Part shown: positions 18,367 through 26,905 of the stretch, one piece after another | Layout: the number at the start of each line of letters is the position of its first letter | Numbering within the stretch: the first letter of the stretch is position 1 | From: Aeromonas taiwanensis | Lineage (GTDB): Bacteria; Pseudomonadota; Gammaproteobacteria; Enterobacterales; Aeromonadaceae | Direction of reading: 5' to 3' | Length of the DNA stretch: 64,000 nucleotides | NCBI RefSeq assembly: GCF_000820165.1 | Contig: NZ_CDDD01000087.1 | Span: 1 to 64,000 of the forward strand | Notes under the pieces: model-generated | Database searches by the model: none | What the model saw: only the letters and a program-made list of their open reading frames with translations | What the model was told of the DNA's origin: nothing | Position numbers and translations under genes: made by a program

Positions 18367-19386
18367 ATGCTGGCCGATGAATCCATGCGCCTGAACAAGT
18401 ACATCAGCGAGAGCGGTATCTGCTCGCGCCGGGAGGCCGATCGTTTCATCGAGCAGGGCAACGTCTTCATCAACGGCAAGCGGGCCGGGGTGGGGGATCA
18501 GGTGTTTGCCGGGGATCTGGTCAAGGTGAACGGCCAGGTGATCGAGCCGCGGGAGGCGGACAGCCTGGTCTTCATCGCCCTCAACAAGCCGGTAGGGATC
18601 GTCAGCACCACGGAGGCGGGGGAGAAGGACAACATCGTCGACTTCGTCAACCACAGCACCCGCATCTTTCCCATCGGCCGCCTCGACAAGGATTCCCAGG
18701 GGCTCATCTTCCTCACCAACCACGGGGATCTGGTGAACAAGATCCTGCGGGCGGGCAACGATCACGAGAAAGAGTACCTGGTGACCGTCGACAAGCCGGT
18801 GACGGACGAGTTCGTCAGGGGGATGGCGGCCGGGGTGCCCATCCTCGGCGCCGTCACCAAGAAGTGCAAGGTGAAGAAGGAAGCCCCGTTTGTGTTCCGC
18901 ATCACCCTGGTGCAGGGGTTGAATCGCCAGATCCGCCGCATGTGCGAGCACTTCGGCTTCGAGGTGACCAAGCTCGAGCGCGTCCGCATCATGAACGTCA
19001 GCCTCAAGGGGCTGCCGGTGGGGGAGTGGCGAGATCTCACCGACGACGAGCTGATCGAGCTGTTCAAGCTCATTGAGGACTCCTCCTCCGAGGTGAAACC
19101 GGCCAAGGGGGCGCAACCTGCCAATGCCCAGGGTGGCAAACCCAAGGCGCAGGCGGCCTCAGCCGGCAAGGCTGCACCGGGCAAGAAGCCGCGTCGAAGC
19201 GACGATCACGAGATCGGTGGCCGTCCCAATGTGCCGGGCCCGGAAGCATTCGAGAAGAAGAGCCCCGCAGGCAAGGGGGCAGCCGGCAAAGGCGGTGCTG
19301 GCAAAGGCGCACCGAGCAAGGGGGGCAAACCCGCCCCGGGCAAGCCGCGTGCCGGCCAGGGTGGGCGGCAGAAGAAGGGACGCTAA
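18367..19386 (+). CDS. rluF: 23S rRNA pseudouridine synthase RluF
   Basis: In E. coli RluF makes pseudouridine 2604 in 23S rRNA. The 339-residue product has an N-terminal S4 RNA-binding domain ([19 protein letters not shown]), catalytic Asp107 in [16 protein letters not shown], and the RNA-binding strand [17 protein letters not shown]. Similarity to E. coli RluF is very high through residue about 240. The last 95 residues are a low-complexity Lys/Gly/Ala/Pro tail, longer than the E. coli tail and likely disordered and RNA-contacting. GGGAGG precedes the ATG at 18367; the frame upstream is not used. Confidence 0.95.
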   Translation: MLADESMRLNKYISESGICSRREADRFIEQGNVFINGKRAGVGDQVFAGDLVKVNGQVIEPREADSLVFIALNKPVGIVSTTEAGEKDNIVDFVNHSTRIFPIGRLDKDSQGLIFLTNHGDLVNKILRAGNDHEKEYLVTVDKPVTDEFVRGMAAGVPILGAVTKKCKVKKEAPFVFRITLVQGLNRQIRRMCEHFGFEVTKLERVRIMNVSLKGLPVGEWRDLTDDELIELFKLIEDSSSEVKPAKGAQPANAQGGKPKAQAASAGKAAPGKKPRRSDDHEIGGRPNVPGPEAFEKKSPAGKGAAGKGGAGKGAPSKGGKPAPGKPRAGQGGRQKKGR

Positions 19387-19488
19387 GCGCCCCGCCCTTC
19401 CCCGCATCAGCATTGAACACACCGGCCTCTGGCCGGTGTGTTGCTTTTGGGCTTTGTCTCCCGCGAGGGCTTGCGGCCTCGCTGGGGG

Positions 19489-20727
19489 TCAGGCAACCCC
19501 CTGGCTGCGGGCCAGTGGCGCGCTGCTCTCTGCCTCGCTCTGGGGCAGGCCCATCGCCCCGGGGTAGCGGCGCGGATCGAGGCGCATCACCAGCAGGCTC
19601 ATCAGCACCAGGCCCCCCAGCTGCCACTGCCAGGCGGCGGCAAAGTCACCGCTTACGTGGTGCAGGCGCGCCGCGACCCAGGGGCCGGTGGCCGCCACCA
19701 TGAAGCCCACCCCCTGCATCAGGGCGCAGAGGGCGCCTGCCCGGCGCGGGTCGGGCAGGTGATCCAAGGCCATCACCATGATGAGGGAGAAGCTGCCCCC
19801 AAGCCCTGCCCCGCACAGCAGGCACCAGAGGAGGGGGGCGCTGGTCGGTGCTATCCAGAGACCGGCAAAACCGCCCATCTGCATGGCGATGGCGAGCGCC
19901 ATCCAGGGGCGCCTGTCGAGCCTGCGGGCCGCCAGCAGCGGCAGGCCGAGGCCGCTCGCAGTCTGGGCCAGGGCCAGCCAGGCCACCAGCTCGCCCCCCT
20001 GCTGGGCACTCCACCCCGCAGCCATGTAGGCCGGTGCCAGCCAGGCCACGACGATGCCATAGCCGCTGTTGATGATGCCAAAGCAGGTGATGAGCAGCCA
20101 GCTGCGGGGCAGGGTGATGAGGCGCTGCTCCCCCCCGCTGGCGGCAGGTCTGGCCGTGGCGGGCAGGCGCACCCGCCAGGCGAGCCAGGCGAGGGCCAGC
20201 AGCACCGGCAGGCCCCAGAGTGCCAGGGCCCGGGACCAGTCGAGGTACACGGCGAGCCTCGGGGTGAGCACGGCCCCGAGCGCCCCGCCCCCCATCATGC
20301 AGGCGGAGAAGATCCCCATCACCAGCGGCACCCTCTGGGCGAAACACTGCTTGATCAGGCCGGGCAGCACCCCCTGCACCAGGGCCGAGCCCAGGCCGCA
20401 CAGGGCGGCGCTGGCGATGAGCAGGGCGCCGCTCGTCAGATCGACGCGCAGGGCGCTGCCGAGAGTCAGCAGCAGCAGGGCCGCCGCGAGCAAGGGGTGC
20501 GGGCCCGTGCGGCCAAGGAGCGCCGGGGTGAGCAGCACGCCGACCCCGATAAGCCAGAGCGGCAGCAGGGTGACCCAGGCCAGCGCATCCATGCCGAGGG
20601 CCAGACGGGCGTCTATCTGGGGCGCCAGGGGGCCGATGGCGGTGAGAAAGGGGCGCAGGTTGAGGGCGATCAGCACCACCAGCACCAGCAGGGCGCCGCT
20701 GCCAGGAGCGATGAGGCGCTTATTCAT
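19489..20727 (-). CDS. CynX/NimT-family MFS transporter
   Basis: The 412-residue membrane protein has about twelve hydrophobic segments. Its first helix reads VVLIALNLRPFLTAIGPLAPQI, the signature of the cyanate permease/CynX-NimT branch (NLRP near residue 22, conserved GPL). It probably exports or imports a small organic anion or nitroimidazole-like compound; substrate unknown. The start at 20727 overlaps the end of the deaminase gene by eight bases, indicating one transcript. Frames extending further upstream only shadow the deaminase. Confidence 0.88.
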   Translation of the reverse strand: MNKRLIAPGSGALLVLVVLIALNLRPFLTAIGPLAPQIDARLALGMDALAWVTLLPLWLIGVGVLLTPALLGRTGPHPLLAAALLLLTLGSALRVDLTSGALLIASAALCGLGSALVQGVLPGLIKQCFAQRVPLVMGIFSACMMGGGALGAVLTPRLAVYLDWSRALALWGLPVLLALAWLAWRVRLPATARPAASGGEQRLITLPRSWLLITCFGIINSGYGIVVAWLAPAYMAAGWSAQQGGELVAWLALAQTASGLGLPLLAARRLDRRPWMALAIAMQMGGFAGLWIAPTSAPLLWCLLCGAGLGGSFSLIMVMALDHLPDPRRAGALCALMQGVGFMVAATGPWVAARLHHVSGDFAAAWQWQLGGLVLMSLLVMRLDPRRYPGAMGLPQSEAESSAPLARSQGVA

Positions 20728-21223
20728 GGGGCTGGGGACCGTAGAGAGCCTCGGCCGGGATGGGGCTCGCCAGCTTGATGAGGGGCAGGGGCGGCGGGGC
20801 CAGGGGCAGGCGCAGGGCGGCGTAGGCGGCGCTGCTGTCGAAGCCGAAGGGGGCGGCGTCGGCATTGTCGAAGGCGTAGTAGACCGCCTGGATGCCGTTC
20901 ATCACCAGAGCGCTCAGGCACATGGGGCAGGGGTGGCCGCTGGCATAGACGATAGCCCCCGCAAGCGGGCCCTGGCGGCTCCCTTCCCGTAGCGCTTCCA
21001 GCTCTGCGTGGCGAGTGGGGTCGCCGGCTTCCAGCATGCGGTTGACGGCGCTCGCCACCAGCTGGTTGTCTCGCACCAGCAGGGCGGCGAAGGGGCGGCC
21101 CCCTTGCTGGCGGTGGGTCAGGGCCAGGTGCAGTGCCTGCTCCAGCCACTCCTGATGGCTGGGGGCCGAGAGGGCGCTGAGGGAGTTGACGAGGCGGGCT
21201 CCGGATTGGGTCGAGAGTGGCAT
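20720..21223 (-). CDS. CMP/dCMP-type nucleoside (guanine-like) deaminase
   Basis: The 167-residue product has the zinc deaminase motifs TRHAELEAL (His ligand plus catalytic Glu) and GHPCPMCLSAL (two Cys ligands), spaced as in guanine deaminase and TadA-like enzymes. The C-terminal YYAFDNADAAPFGFD region resembles bacterial guanine deaminases more than TadA. It probably deaminates a purine base or nucleoside. The overlap with the transporter gene suggests the two act on related compounds. A LysR regulator is encoded divergently. Confidence 0.85.
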   Translation of the reverse strand: MPLSTQSGARLVNSLSALSAPSHQEWLEQALHLALTHRQQGGRPFAALLVRDNQLVASAVNRMLEAGDPTRHAELEALREGSRQGPLAGAIVYASGHPCPMCLSALVMNGIQAVYYAFDNADAAPFGFDSSAAYAALRLPLAPPPLPLIKLASPIPAEALYGPQPHE

Positions 21224-21292
21224 GGGGTCATCCTGGCAAAATGGGGGATGGCCGCAGCCTAGAGGGTCGCCATTCCATTTGGAAATTAAATG

Positions 21293-21317
21293 ATAAAATG
21301 ACTTTCAGTGATTTTAT
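21293..21317. promoter_or_regulatory. LysR-type operator between deaminase and LysR genes
   Basis: ATAAAAT-N11-ATTTTAT is a perfect 7-bp dyad whose inner bases form T-N11-A, the classic LysR-type regulator box. It lies 26 bases before the lysR start in the divergent intergenic space. Confidence 0.65.
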
Positions 21318-21343
21318 GAATGGAGTGACCCGTGGAGAGGCCC

Positions 21344-22204
21344 ATGCTGGATCCCCAGCTGCTGCAAAGCTTTGTCGCCATCGTCGAGACCGGCAGCTTC
21401 ACCCGCGCCGGCGAGCGCGTTCATCTGACCCAGTCCACCCTCAGCCAGCAGATGCGCCGCCTGGAGGAGCAGCTCGGCTGCACCCTGCTCGATCGCTCCG
21501 GGCGCCGGGTGGTAACCACGGCCCAGGGGGAGACCCTGCTCGGGCTGGCGCGCCAGATCCTGGGGCTGCTGGTTCGGGCGAGCGAGCGGGTGAGGGAGGC
21601 GAGCCTGCCCCTGCGCCTCGGGGTGCCCGAGGACTTTGCCGCCGGCGTCATGACCCCGGTGCTGGCCGCCTTTGCCCGCCAGCATCCCGAGGTCAGGCTG
21701 GAGGTGCAAAGCGGTCTGAGCCACGGCCTGTGGCAGGCCTTCGAGGCCGGGGGGCTGGATCTGGCCTTGATCAAGCAGGGGCGTGGCCAGGGGGAGCCCG
21801 TCGCCCGCTGGCGCGAGCCGCTCGCCTGGGTCGACAGCCGCGACTGGCCCGCCGCCGGACGCAGGCCGCTGCCCCTGGCCGTGTTTCCGAACGAGGGGCT
21901 CTACCGGCGCCAGATCACCGACGCCCTGGATGGGGAGGGGGTCCCCTGGCGCATCGCCTATGTGAGTGCCAGCCTCGCCAGTTTGCAGGGGGCTGTGAGT
22001 GCGGGCATCGGCGTCAGCCTGCTGCCCGCCCGCCTGGTGCAACCGGATCAGGTGGTGCTGAAGGACTGGCCGACGGTGACGGCGGTGGAGCTGGCCCTGC
22101 ATCAGGGGCCGGGGGCGAGCGAGCCGCTCGCCAGGCTGGGGGAGGCCCTGATCGCCCTGTGTGACGAGGTCATGGGAGAGGGGGGCGCCCTCAGGCCCCG
22201 TTGA
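21344..22204 (+). CDS. LysR-family transcriptional regulator
   Basis: The 286-residue product has an N-terminal winged helix-turn-helix (LLQSFVAIVETGSFTRAGER, then LTQSTLSQQMRRLEEQLG) and a periplasmic-binding-protein-like effector domain (LRLGVPEDFAAGV onwards). The ATG at 21344 follows GGAGAGG; the upstream GTG at 21332 is less likely. It is divergent from the deaminase-transporter pair, with a T-N11-A dyad between, so it most likely controls that pair and itself. Effector unknown. Confidence 0.9.
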   Translation: MLDPQLLQSFVAIVETGSFTRAGERVHLTQSTLSQQMRRLEEQLGCTLLDRSGRRVVTTAQGETLLGLARQILGLLVRASERVREASLPLRLGVPEDFAAGVMTPVLAAFARQHPEVRLEVQSGLSHGLWQAFEAGGLDLALIKQGRGQGEPVARWREPLAWVDSRDWPAAGRRPLPLAVFPNEGLYRRQITDALDGEGVPWRIAYVSASLASLQGAVSAGIGVSLLPARLVQPDQVVLKDWPTVTAVELALHQGPGASEPLARLGEALIALCDEVMGEGGALRPR

Positions 22205-22231
22205 TGCCGGGCTGATGCTCGGGCTGGGTCG

Positions 22232-22699
22232 TCAGGTCAGGATCTGCCTGGGGACGATGGCGAGCCAGATCTCCACCTCGCCGCTGCCCGTGGTGGGGTC
22301 GAACCCGGCGCCGTAGCGCTCGAAGTCCGGCTTGTGGGCGGACTCCCAGCTGGACCGGGCCAGCCAGTCGAGGGCGGCCTGCCAGGTCCGGGGCAGGGTG
22401 GAGACATGACCCTGATGGAGGAAGACCGCGTAGTGCTGGGGCGTGATGCGCATCCGGCCGAGCCCGGTGGGCAGCACCTCCAGGGCGCTCACCTCCACCG
22501 CGCACATGTATTCGCAGGCCGTTGCACTGGCGCCGCAGATGACGCCGTAGGCGTATTCTCCGAGCTGGCCTGGCAGGGGGCCGAAGGCATCGAACTCACG
22601 CCACTGGCCGCCGAAGTCGGCGTGCTGGAATGCGTGGTGACGGCGCAGACCGCCAAGCAGCATGGTGCTGCCGGTCTCGAAACGGATGGGGTCTGACAT
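22232..22699 (-). CDS. GyrI-like small-molecule-binding domain protein
   Basis: The 155-residue product resembles the stand-alone effector-binding (AraC_E_bind/GyrI-like) fold. YGVICGASATACEYMCAVEV and GLGRMRITPQHYAVFLHQGHV are its duplicated strand motif, and the C-terminus FERYGAGFDPTTGSGEVEIWLAIV is the characteristic final strand with D/E. No DNA-binding domain is present. Family members bind hydrophobic cations or inhibit gyrase; function here unknown. AGGAGG precedes the ATG. It lies 24 bases after ybaM on the same strand. Confidence 0.82.
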   Translation of the reverse strand: MSDPIRFETGSTMLLGGLRRHHAFQHADFGGQWREFDAFGPLPGQLGEYAYGVICGASATACEYMCAVEVSALEVLPTGLGRMRITPQHYAVFLHQGHVSTLPRTWQAALDWLARSSWESAHKPDFERYGAGFDPTTGSGEVEIWLAIVPRQILT

Positions 22700-22723
22700 G
22701 GCACCTCCTGGCAGGTGAAAGGA

Positions 22724-22879
22724 TCAGAGCTCCCGGCCTTCCCTCAGCTTGCGCTCATAGTCCTGGCGGACGATGGCGAGCGCCGCGAGGGCGAGCTCGG
22801 GGGCGATTTTGTTGGTCTCCAGCAGCTCGATCAGATCGACGGCGAGCTGCACCTCGGCGGGGGCGGTTTCCAGTGACAT
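22724..22879 (-). CDS. ybaM: YbaM family (DUF2496) small protein
   Basis: This 51-residue protein begins [20 protein letters not shown] and ends [11 protein letters not shown], matching the E. coli YbaM pattern (MSLENAPDDVKLAVDLI) almost position by position. It is helical and charged, with no signal or membrane segment; function unknown. The ATG at 22879 is preceded by GAGA. It precedes the GyrI-like gene and may share its transcript. Confidence 0.85.
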   Translation of the reverse strand: MSLETAPAEVQLAVDLIELLETNKIAPELALAALAIVRQDYERKLREGREL

Positions 22880-22949
22880 CGTGTTCTCTCATGGGATGGC
22901 AAAGACGCCATTATACCCTCGATGACCCGGGACACACGCCCCGCGCCCG

Positions 22950-23420
22950 TCACAGGTGCTGGCGCATCTCCTTGTCGAGCTCCTCGCGCAGGGCCATCAG
23001 CTTTTTGGCGTAGAGCTGCAACTGCCGATCGCTCTCGCTCACCGGCTGCCACTGGGGCACTGGGGTGGGCTTGCCGTGCTCGTCCATGGCCACGAAGATG
23101 ATGATGCAGTGGGTGGTCTTGCGGCGCTCGGGGTCGGTGGGGTGGCGGCTGTAGACGTCCACCGCCAGGTGCATGCTGGTGGTGCCGGTGTGGATCACCT
23201 GGGCGTGCACCTCCACCAGCTGGCCTATCTGGATGGGGCGCAGGAAGCGGATGCCCCCCACGTAGACGGTGACGGCATAGCCGCTGCACCAGCCGGCGGC
23301 GCAGGCATAGCCGGCCTGATCGATCCACTTCATCACCATGCCGCCGTGCACCTTGCCGCCGAAATTCACGTCGGCGGGCTCGGCCAGAAACTGCAGGGTC
23401 AGCTCGCGGGGTGGGGTCAT
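22950..23420 (-). CDS. Acyl-CoA thioesterase (YciA-like hotdog fold)
   Basis: This 156-residue hotdog-fold enzyme hydrolyses acyl-CoA to free acid and CoA. NFGGKVHGGMVMKWIDQAGYACA (residues 17-39) contains the long hotdog helix with the catalytic Asp, followed by FLRPIQIGQLVEVHAQVIHTGTTSMHL typical of the ACOT/YciA group. The start at 23420 follows GGAG; the longer frame to 23540 is not protein-like at its N-terminus. Chain-length specificity is not evident. Confidence 0.9.
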   Translation of the reverse strand: MTPPRELTLQFLAEPADVNFGGKVHGGMVMKWIDQAGYACAAGWCSGYAVTVYVGGIRFLRPIQIGQLVEVHAQVIHTGTTSMHLAVDVYSRHPTDPERRKTTHCIIIFVAMDEHGKPTPVPQWQPVSESDRQLQLYAKKLMALREELDKEMRQHL

Positions 23421-23448
23421 GTGTTCTCCTCTGTGGGTTGTCCAGGCA

Positions 23449-23748
23449 TCACTGCCGGTAACTCTTGCGGTAGGCCTCGGCCTGCTGGCAGGGGGGCAGG
23501 TTCGAAAAGTCGGGGCGCTTGTTGCCCTCCCGCTGGCCAAAGCTGGCGAATTCCTGCTGGCAGCGGGTCGCCTTGCCCCCCTCCTTGATGCAGGCGTCGA
23601 TGCGCTGCTGCCTGCCCTGCACGATCAGCTGCTGCTGGGCGTTGAGGCAGGCGCGATCCAGTCCGGCCTGGTGGGTTTCCCTGTCCTGTTCGGCGGCGAG
23701 CAGGCCGCCCGACAGGCCGCAGGCGAGTAGCAGTATGACAATCTTCAT
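23449..23748 (-). CDS. Small secreted cysteine-containing protein
   Basis: The 99-residue product has a clear signal peptide (MKIVILLLACGLSGGLLAA) and four cysteines in the mature part, in ACLN, ACIK, RCQQ and PCQQ contexts, likely two disulfides in a helical periplasmic protein. I do not recognise the family. Its start overlaps the stop of the upstream transporter gene by four bases, so both are translated from one message. Confidence 0.75.
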   Translation of the reverse strand: MKIVILLLACGLSGGLLAAEQDRETHQAGLDRACLNAQQQLIVQGRQQRIDACIKEGGKATRCQQEFASFGQREGNKRPDFSNLPPCQQAEAYRKSYRQ

Positions 23749-24599
23749 GATGGTTTGTCTCCCGTTGGGGGGCGTCCCGCTATGACCAGGGCTATCCCCC
23801 CCAGGATGCCCAGCGATGACAGTGACAGCCGCCAGGACCAGGACTCATCCAGCAAGAGGAGGCCGGCCATGGCGGCGAGCAGTGGCACCAGCAGTTGTAC
23901 GCTGGCGGCCAGGGTACGCCCCAGCTGGGGCAATACCCGATACCAGAGCGCATAGCCAAGGCCTGAGGCCAGCGCCCCCGAGGCCAGGGCGTAGCCGATG
24001 GCGGTCGGGCTGGCCTCGAGCCGGCCCAGCAGCAGGTAGATCAGGGCTGCGGGCAGGCTGGCCCGCAGGAAGTGGCCGGCGTTGGCGGCGAGGGCGTCGG
24101 CAAAGCGCGGCGCGCGCAGGGTATAGCAGGCCCAGGCGATGCCGGCGGCGATCATCAGGACGGCCCCCAGGGGATCGGGGGCCGTGATGCCGGGCAGCAG
24201 CAGCAGGATCAGCCCGGCGGCGGCGATGAGCAGGCCTGTCCACTGGAGGGGAGGCAGTTGCTCCCCGCGCAGCAGGGGCGGGGCCAGCATGCTGAGCTGG
24301 ACGGCGGCGAACAGCAGCAGAGCCCCGGTGCCTGCGGTCAGGGTCAGGTAGGCAAAGGAGAAGGCGGCGCCATAGGTGACGAGGGCCAGGGCGCCGCCCC
24401 AGTCCCCCTGGCGGGGCGGCTGGGGGCGGCGGGCCGAGCAGAGCAGGATCAGCACCAGGGCACCGCTGGTCAGGCGCAGCAGGGTGAACAGCGCCGGATC
24501 CATCTGCTCTTCAAACAGCGCCAGGCGGCAGAGCACCGAGTTGGCGGCGAAGGCCACCAGCGTCAGCAGGGTCAGGAAGAGCAGGCGTGGCAGTGGCAT
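23745..24599 (-). CDS. EamA/DMT-family transporter
   Basis: The 284-residue protein has ten predicted membrane helices in two EamA repeats. The first opens LLTLVAFAANSVLCRLALFEEQMDPALFT and the second GAVLMIAAGIAWACYTLRAP, both family-typical. Such proteins usually export amino acids or metabolites; substrate unknown. It is co-directional and overlapping with the small secreted protein gene downstream. Confidence 0.88.
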   Translation of the reverse strand: MPLPRLLFLTLLTLVAFAANSVLCRLALFEEQMDPALFTLLRLTSGALVLILLCSARRPQPPRQGDWGGALALVTYGAAFSFAYLTLTAGTGALLLFAAVQLSMLAPPLLRGEQLPPLQWTGLLIAAAGLILLLLPGITAPDPLGAVLMIAAGIAWACYTLRAPRFADALAANAGHFLRASLPAALIYLLLGRLEASPTAIGYALASGALASGLGYALWYRVLPQLGRTLAASVQLLVPLLAAMAGLLLLDESWSWRLSLSSLGILGGIALVIAGRPPTGDKPS

Positions 24600-24661
24600 T
24601 TATTCACCTTGAGTTCAGTGGCCGCGCACCAGCATGAGGCAACATGCAATGAGGAGGGCCT

Positions 24662-25312
24662 ATGAAACAAATACTTGATCAACTGCTGAGTAGCGGCAAG
24701 GGCTGGCTCAACGACGGTGGCGACACGCGCAAGGCCCAGATGAAGGGCATGGCCCAGGGCGGGCTGGCGGCCGGGGCCATGGCGCTGCTGCTTGGCAACA
24801 AGAAGATGCGCAAGTATGGCACCAAGGTAGCGGCGGTGGGCGGGGCGGCCGCCCTCGGCGGGCTCGCCTACAAGCTCTATCAGGACTGGCAGGCCCAGCA
24901 GTCCACCCCGGCGCAGCCGACCCAGCCCCTCGGCACCCTGGAGGGCAACGCCCTGGATGCCCGCGCCAACCTGCTGGTGCGGGCCATGGTGGCGGCGGCC
25001 CGGGCCGACGGTCACATCGATGTCGCCGAGCGCCAGAAAATCCAGCAGTACCTGACCGAACAGGGTCAGGGGGACGCGGCCCGCTGGATTGACGGCGAGC
25101 TGTCCCGCCCGCTGGATCCCCAGGCACTGGCGCGGGAAGTGACCGACATGGAGCTGGCGACCGAGGTCTACCTCGCCTCCCTGCTCGCCATCGAGGTGGA
25201 CCACTTCATGGAGCGCGGCTATCTGGACGAGCTGGCACGGGCCCTCAAGCTCGATGACAACCTCAAAGGCAGCATAGAACGCCAGGTGGCCCAGCTGGAG
25301 GGGCCGGGTTGA
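24662..25312 (+). CDS. yebE: DUF533 (YebE-type) inner membrane protein
   Basis: The 216-residue product matches YebE: a glycine/alanine-rich N-terminal segment with one or two membrane passes (GMAQGGLAAGAMALLLG and VAAVGGAAALGGLAYKLY), then a TerB-like helical domain (LLVRAMVAAARADGHIDVAERQKI) with the acidic DGHID motif. Function is unknown; in E. coli yebE is Cpx-responsive. GAGGAGG precedes the ATG. It is monocistronic, ending in a shared terminator. Confidence 0.9.
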   Translation: MKQILDQLLSSGKGWLNDGGDTRKAQMKGMAQGGLAAGAMALLLGNKKMRKYGTKVAAVGGAAALGGLAYKLYQDWQAQQSTPAQPTQPLGTLEGNALDARANLLVRAMVAAARADGHIDVAERQKIQQYLTEQGQGDAARWIDGELSRPLDPQALAREVTDMELATEVYLASLLAIEVDHFMERGYLDELARALKLDDNLKGSIERQVAQLEGPG

Positions 25313-25335
25313 TCCCGGGTTAATCCATGGAGTGT

Positions 25336-25364
25336 CGACAAGGCCCCGCTATGGGGCCTTGTCG
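25336..25364. terminator. Bidirectional terminator between yebE and the MocR gene
   Basis: CGACAAGGCCCC pairs with GGGGCCTTGTCG around GCTAT. The MocR stop codon (TAG on the minus strand, 25349-25351) lies inside the loop, so the stem begins within that gene's last codons. Confidence 0.85.
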
Positions 25365-26785
25365 TTTCTTGAGGGAATGGCGTCCAGCTGCTGCCGGATA
25401 AGCTCCGCCAGCCGGGTGAGAGCGGCCTCCAGCGGCTCGCTCCAGGGATGGGAGCTGTTGAGGCGCAGACAGTGGTTGTGCAGCCCCTGGCTGGAGAAGA
25501 GGGCCCCCGGCGCCAGTGAAAAACCGCTGGCCAGCGCCCGGGCGTGCAGGGCGCGGCTGTCGAGGCCGGGGTCAAACTCGAGCCAGAGAAAATAGCCGCC
25601 ATCCGGGGCGCTGATCCTTGCCTCGGGGAAGAGGCGCAGCAGGGCCGCCCGCATCTGCTGCTGGCGCTGGGCCAGGGTGTGACGCAGCCGGCGAAAATGG
25701 GCGTCCACTCCACCCTGGCGCAGCATGTCGGCGAGCGCGAGCTGGCTTGGCACATTGGTGGAGAGGGTCGACATCAGCTGCAACCGCTGGATGCGCTCGG
25801 CATGGGGCCCTGCCACCACCCAGCCGACCCGAAAGCCCGGCGCCAGGCACTTGGAAAAGGAGCTGCACAGCAGGCTGTCCCCCCGCGTATCCCAGTACTT
25901 GATGGGCCTGGGCCGCTCGCGCCCGACATAGAGCTCGGCATAGACGTCGTCCTCCACCAGCGCCACCTCGCGTCGGTTGAGCAGCGCCATCAGCCCCTGC
26001 TTGTGCTCATCCGGCATGGTATGGCCGAGGGGATGCTGGACATTGCCCATCAGCCAGCACGCCTTGACGGGGCGCTCGGCGAGGGCCTCTTCCAGCAGGG
26101 CGAGATCGATGCCGACGCCGGGGATCACCGGGATCTCCACCGCGTTCAGCTTGAGCCGCTCGATGGCCTGCAGGGCACCGTAGAAGGTGGGGGATTCCAC
26201 CACCACCCAGTCACCGGGCTCGGTCAGCACCTGCAGGCTGAGGGAGAGCGCCTCCATGGCGCCTGTGGTGATGATGATCTCCCCGGGATCCACCGCCAGC
26301 CCCTCACCGGCGTAGCGCTGGGCGATGGCGCGGCGCAGCGCTTCGTTGCCGGGGGGCAGATCTGCCACCGTGCTGAAGGGGTCGAGCCGGCGCATGCTGC
26401 TGGCCAGCGCCCGGCCGAGCTGGGGGTGAGGGAAGAGGGTGGGATCGGCCATCGCCATGCCGAGCGGCACCAGTTCCCGGGACTTGCTTGCCTGCAATAC
26501 CTCGAACACCAGGTCGTTGATGTCCACCGAACCGCTGTAACTGGCCTGCAGGGGAGTGCTGATGCGCTGAGGGGAGGCGGCGGCCTTGACGTAGTAGCCG
26601 GACTGGGGCCGCGCCAGGATGAGGCCGCGGCTTTCGAGCAGCTGATAGGCCTGCAGCACCGTCATGGGGCTGAGGCCGTGGGTCTTGCAGCTCTGGCGGA
26701 TGGAGGGGATGCGCTCCCCCGGCTGCCAGAGGCCGCTCTCTATCTGCTGGTGCAGCTGATCTGCCAGCTGGCCGTATAGGGACAT
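25349..26785 (-). CDS. MocR-type regulator (GntR HTH plus aminotransferase domain)
   Basis: The 478-residue protein joins a GntR winged helix (residues 1-70, RIPSIRQSCKTHGLSPMTVLQAYQLLE) to a fold-I aminotransferase domain with the PLP lysine in SSFSKCLAPGFRVGW and the arginine that anchors the substrate carboxylate near HCLRLN. MocR proteins use PLP or its adducts as effector and are transcription factors, not necessarily enzymes. The gene is divergent from cydABX, with repeated operator-like motifs between, so it probably controls that oxidase and/or itself. Confidence 0.9.
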   Translation of the reverse strand: MSLYGQLADQLHQQIESGLWQPGERIPSIRQSCKTHGLSPMTVLQAYQLLESRGLILARPQSGYYVKAAASPQRISTPLQASYSGSVDINDLVFEVLQASKSRELVPLGMAMADPTLFPHPQLGRALASSMRRLDPFSTVADLPPGNEALRRAIAQRYAGEGLAVDPGEIIITTGAMEALSLSLQVLTEPGDWVVVESPTFYGALQAIERLKLNAVEIPVIPGVGIDLALLEEALAERPVKACWLMGNVQHPLGHTMPDEHKQGLMALLNRREVALVEDDVYAELYVGRERPRPIKYWDTRGDSLLCSSFSKCLAPGFRVGWVVAGPHAERIQRLQLMSTLSTNVPSQLALADMLRQGGVDAHFRRLRHTLAQRQQQMRAALLRLFPEARISAPDGGYFLWLEFDPGLDSRALHARALASGFSLAPGALFSSQGLHNHCLRLNSSHPWSEPLEAALTRLAELIRQQLDAIPSRNDKAP

Positions 26786-26797
26786 GGTGGGCTTAAA

Positions 26798-26841
26798 CTG
26801 TTATAGGTGTATTTCACTATAACTGCATCTGTTATAGGTGT
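26798..26841. promoter_or_regulatory. Candidate MocR operators: direct repeat plus inverted half
   Basis: CTGTTATAGGTGT occurs exactly twice (26798-26810 and 26829-26841), start to start 31 bp, about three helical turns. An inverted near-copy CACTATAAC lies between at 26816-26824. Direct repeats on one DNA face are typical of MocR binding sites. Confidence 0.7.
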
Positions 26842-26858
26842 CATGGCACGTGATGTAC

Positions 26859-26884
26859 TTAACGGGCGAAAACCTGTCCGTTAA
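26859..26884. promoter_or_regulatory. Dyad upstream of cydA
   Basis: TTAACGG and CCGTTAA flank a 12-base centre just before the cydA start. It may be an operator for an oxygen-responsive or other regulator, or an RNA hairpin near the ribosome binding site. Confidence 0.4.
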
Positions 26885-26905
26885 ATGCAACATAGAGAGT
26901 CATGC

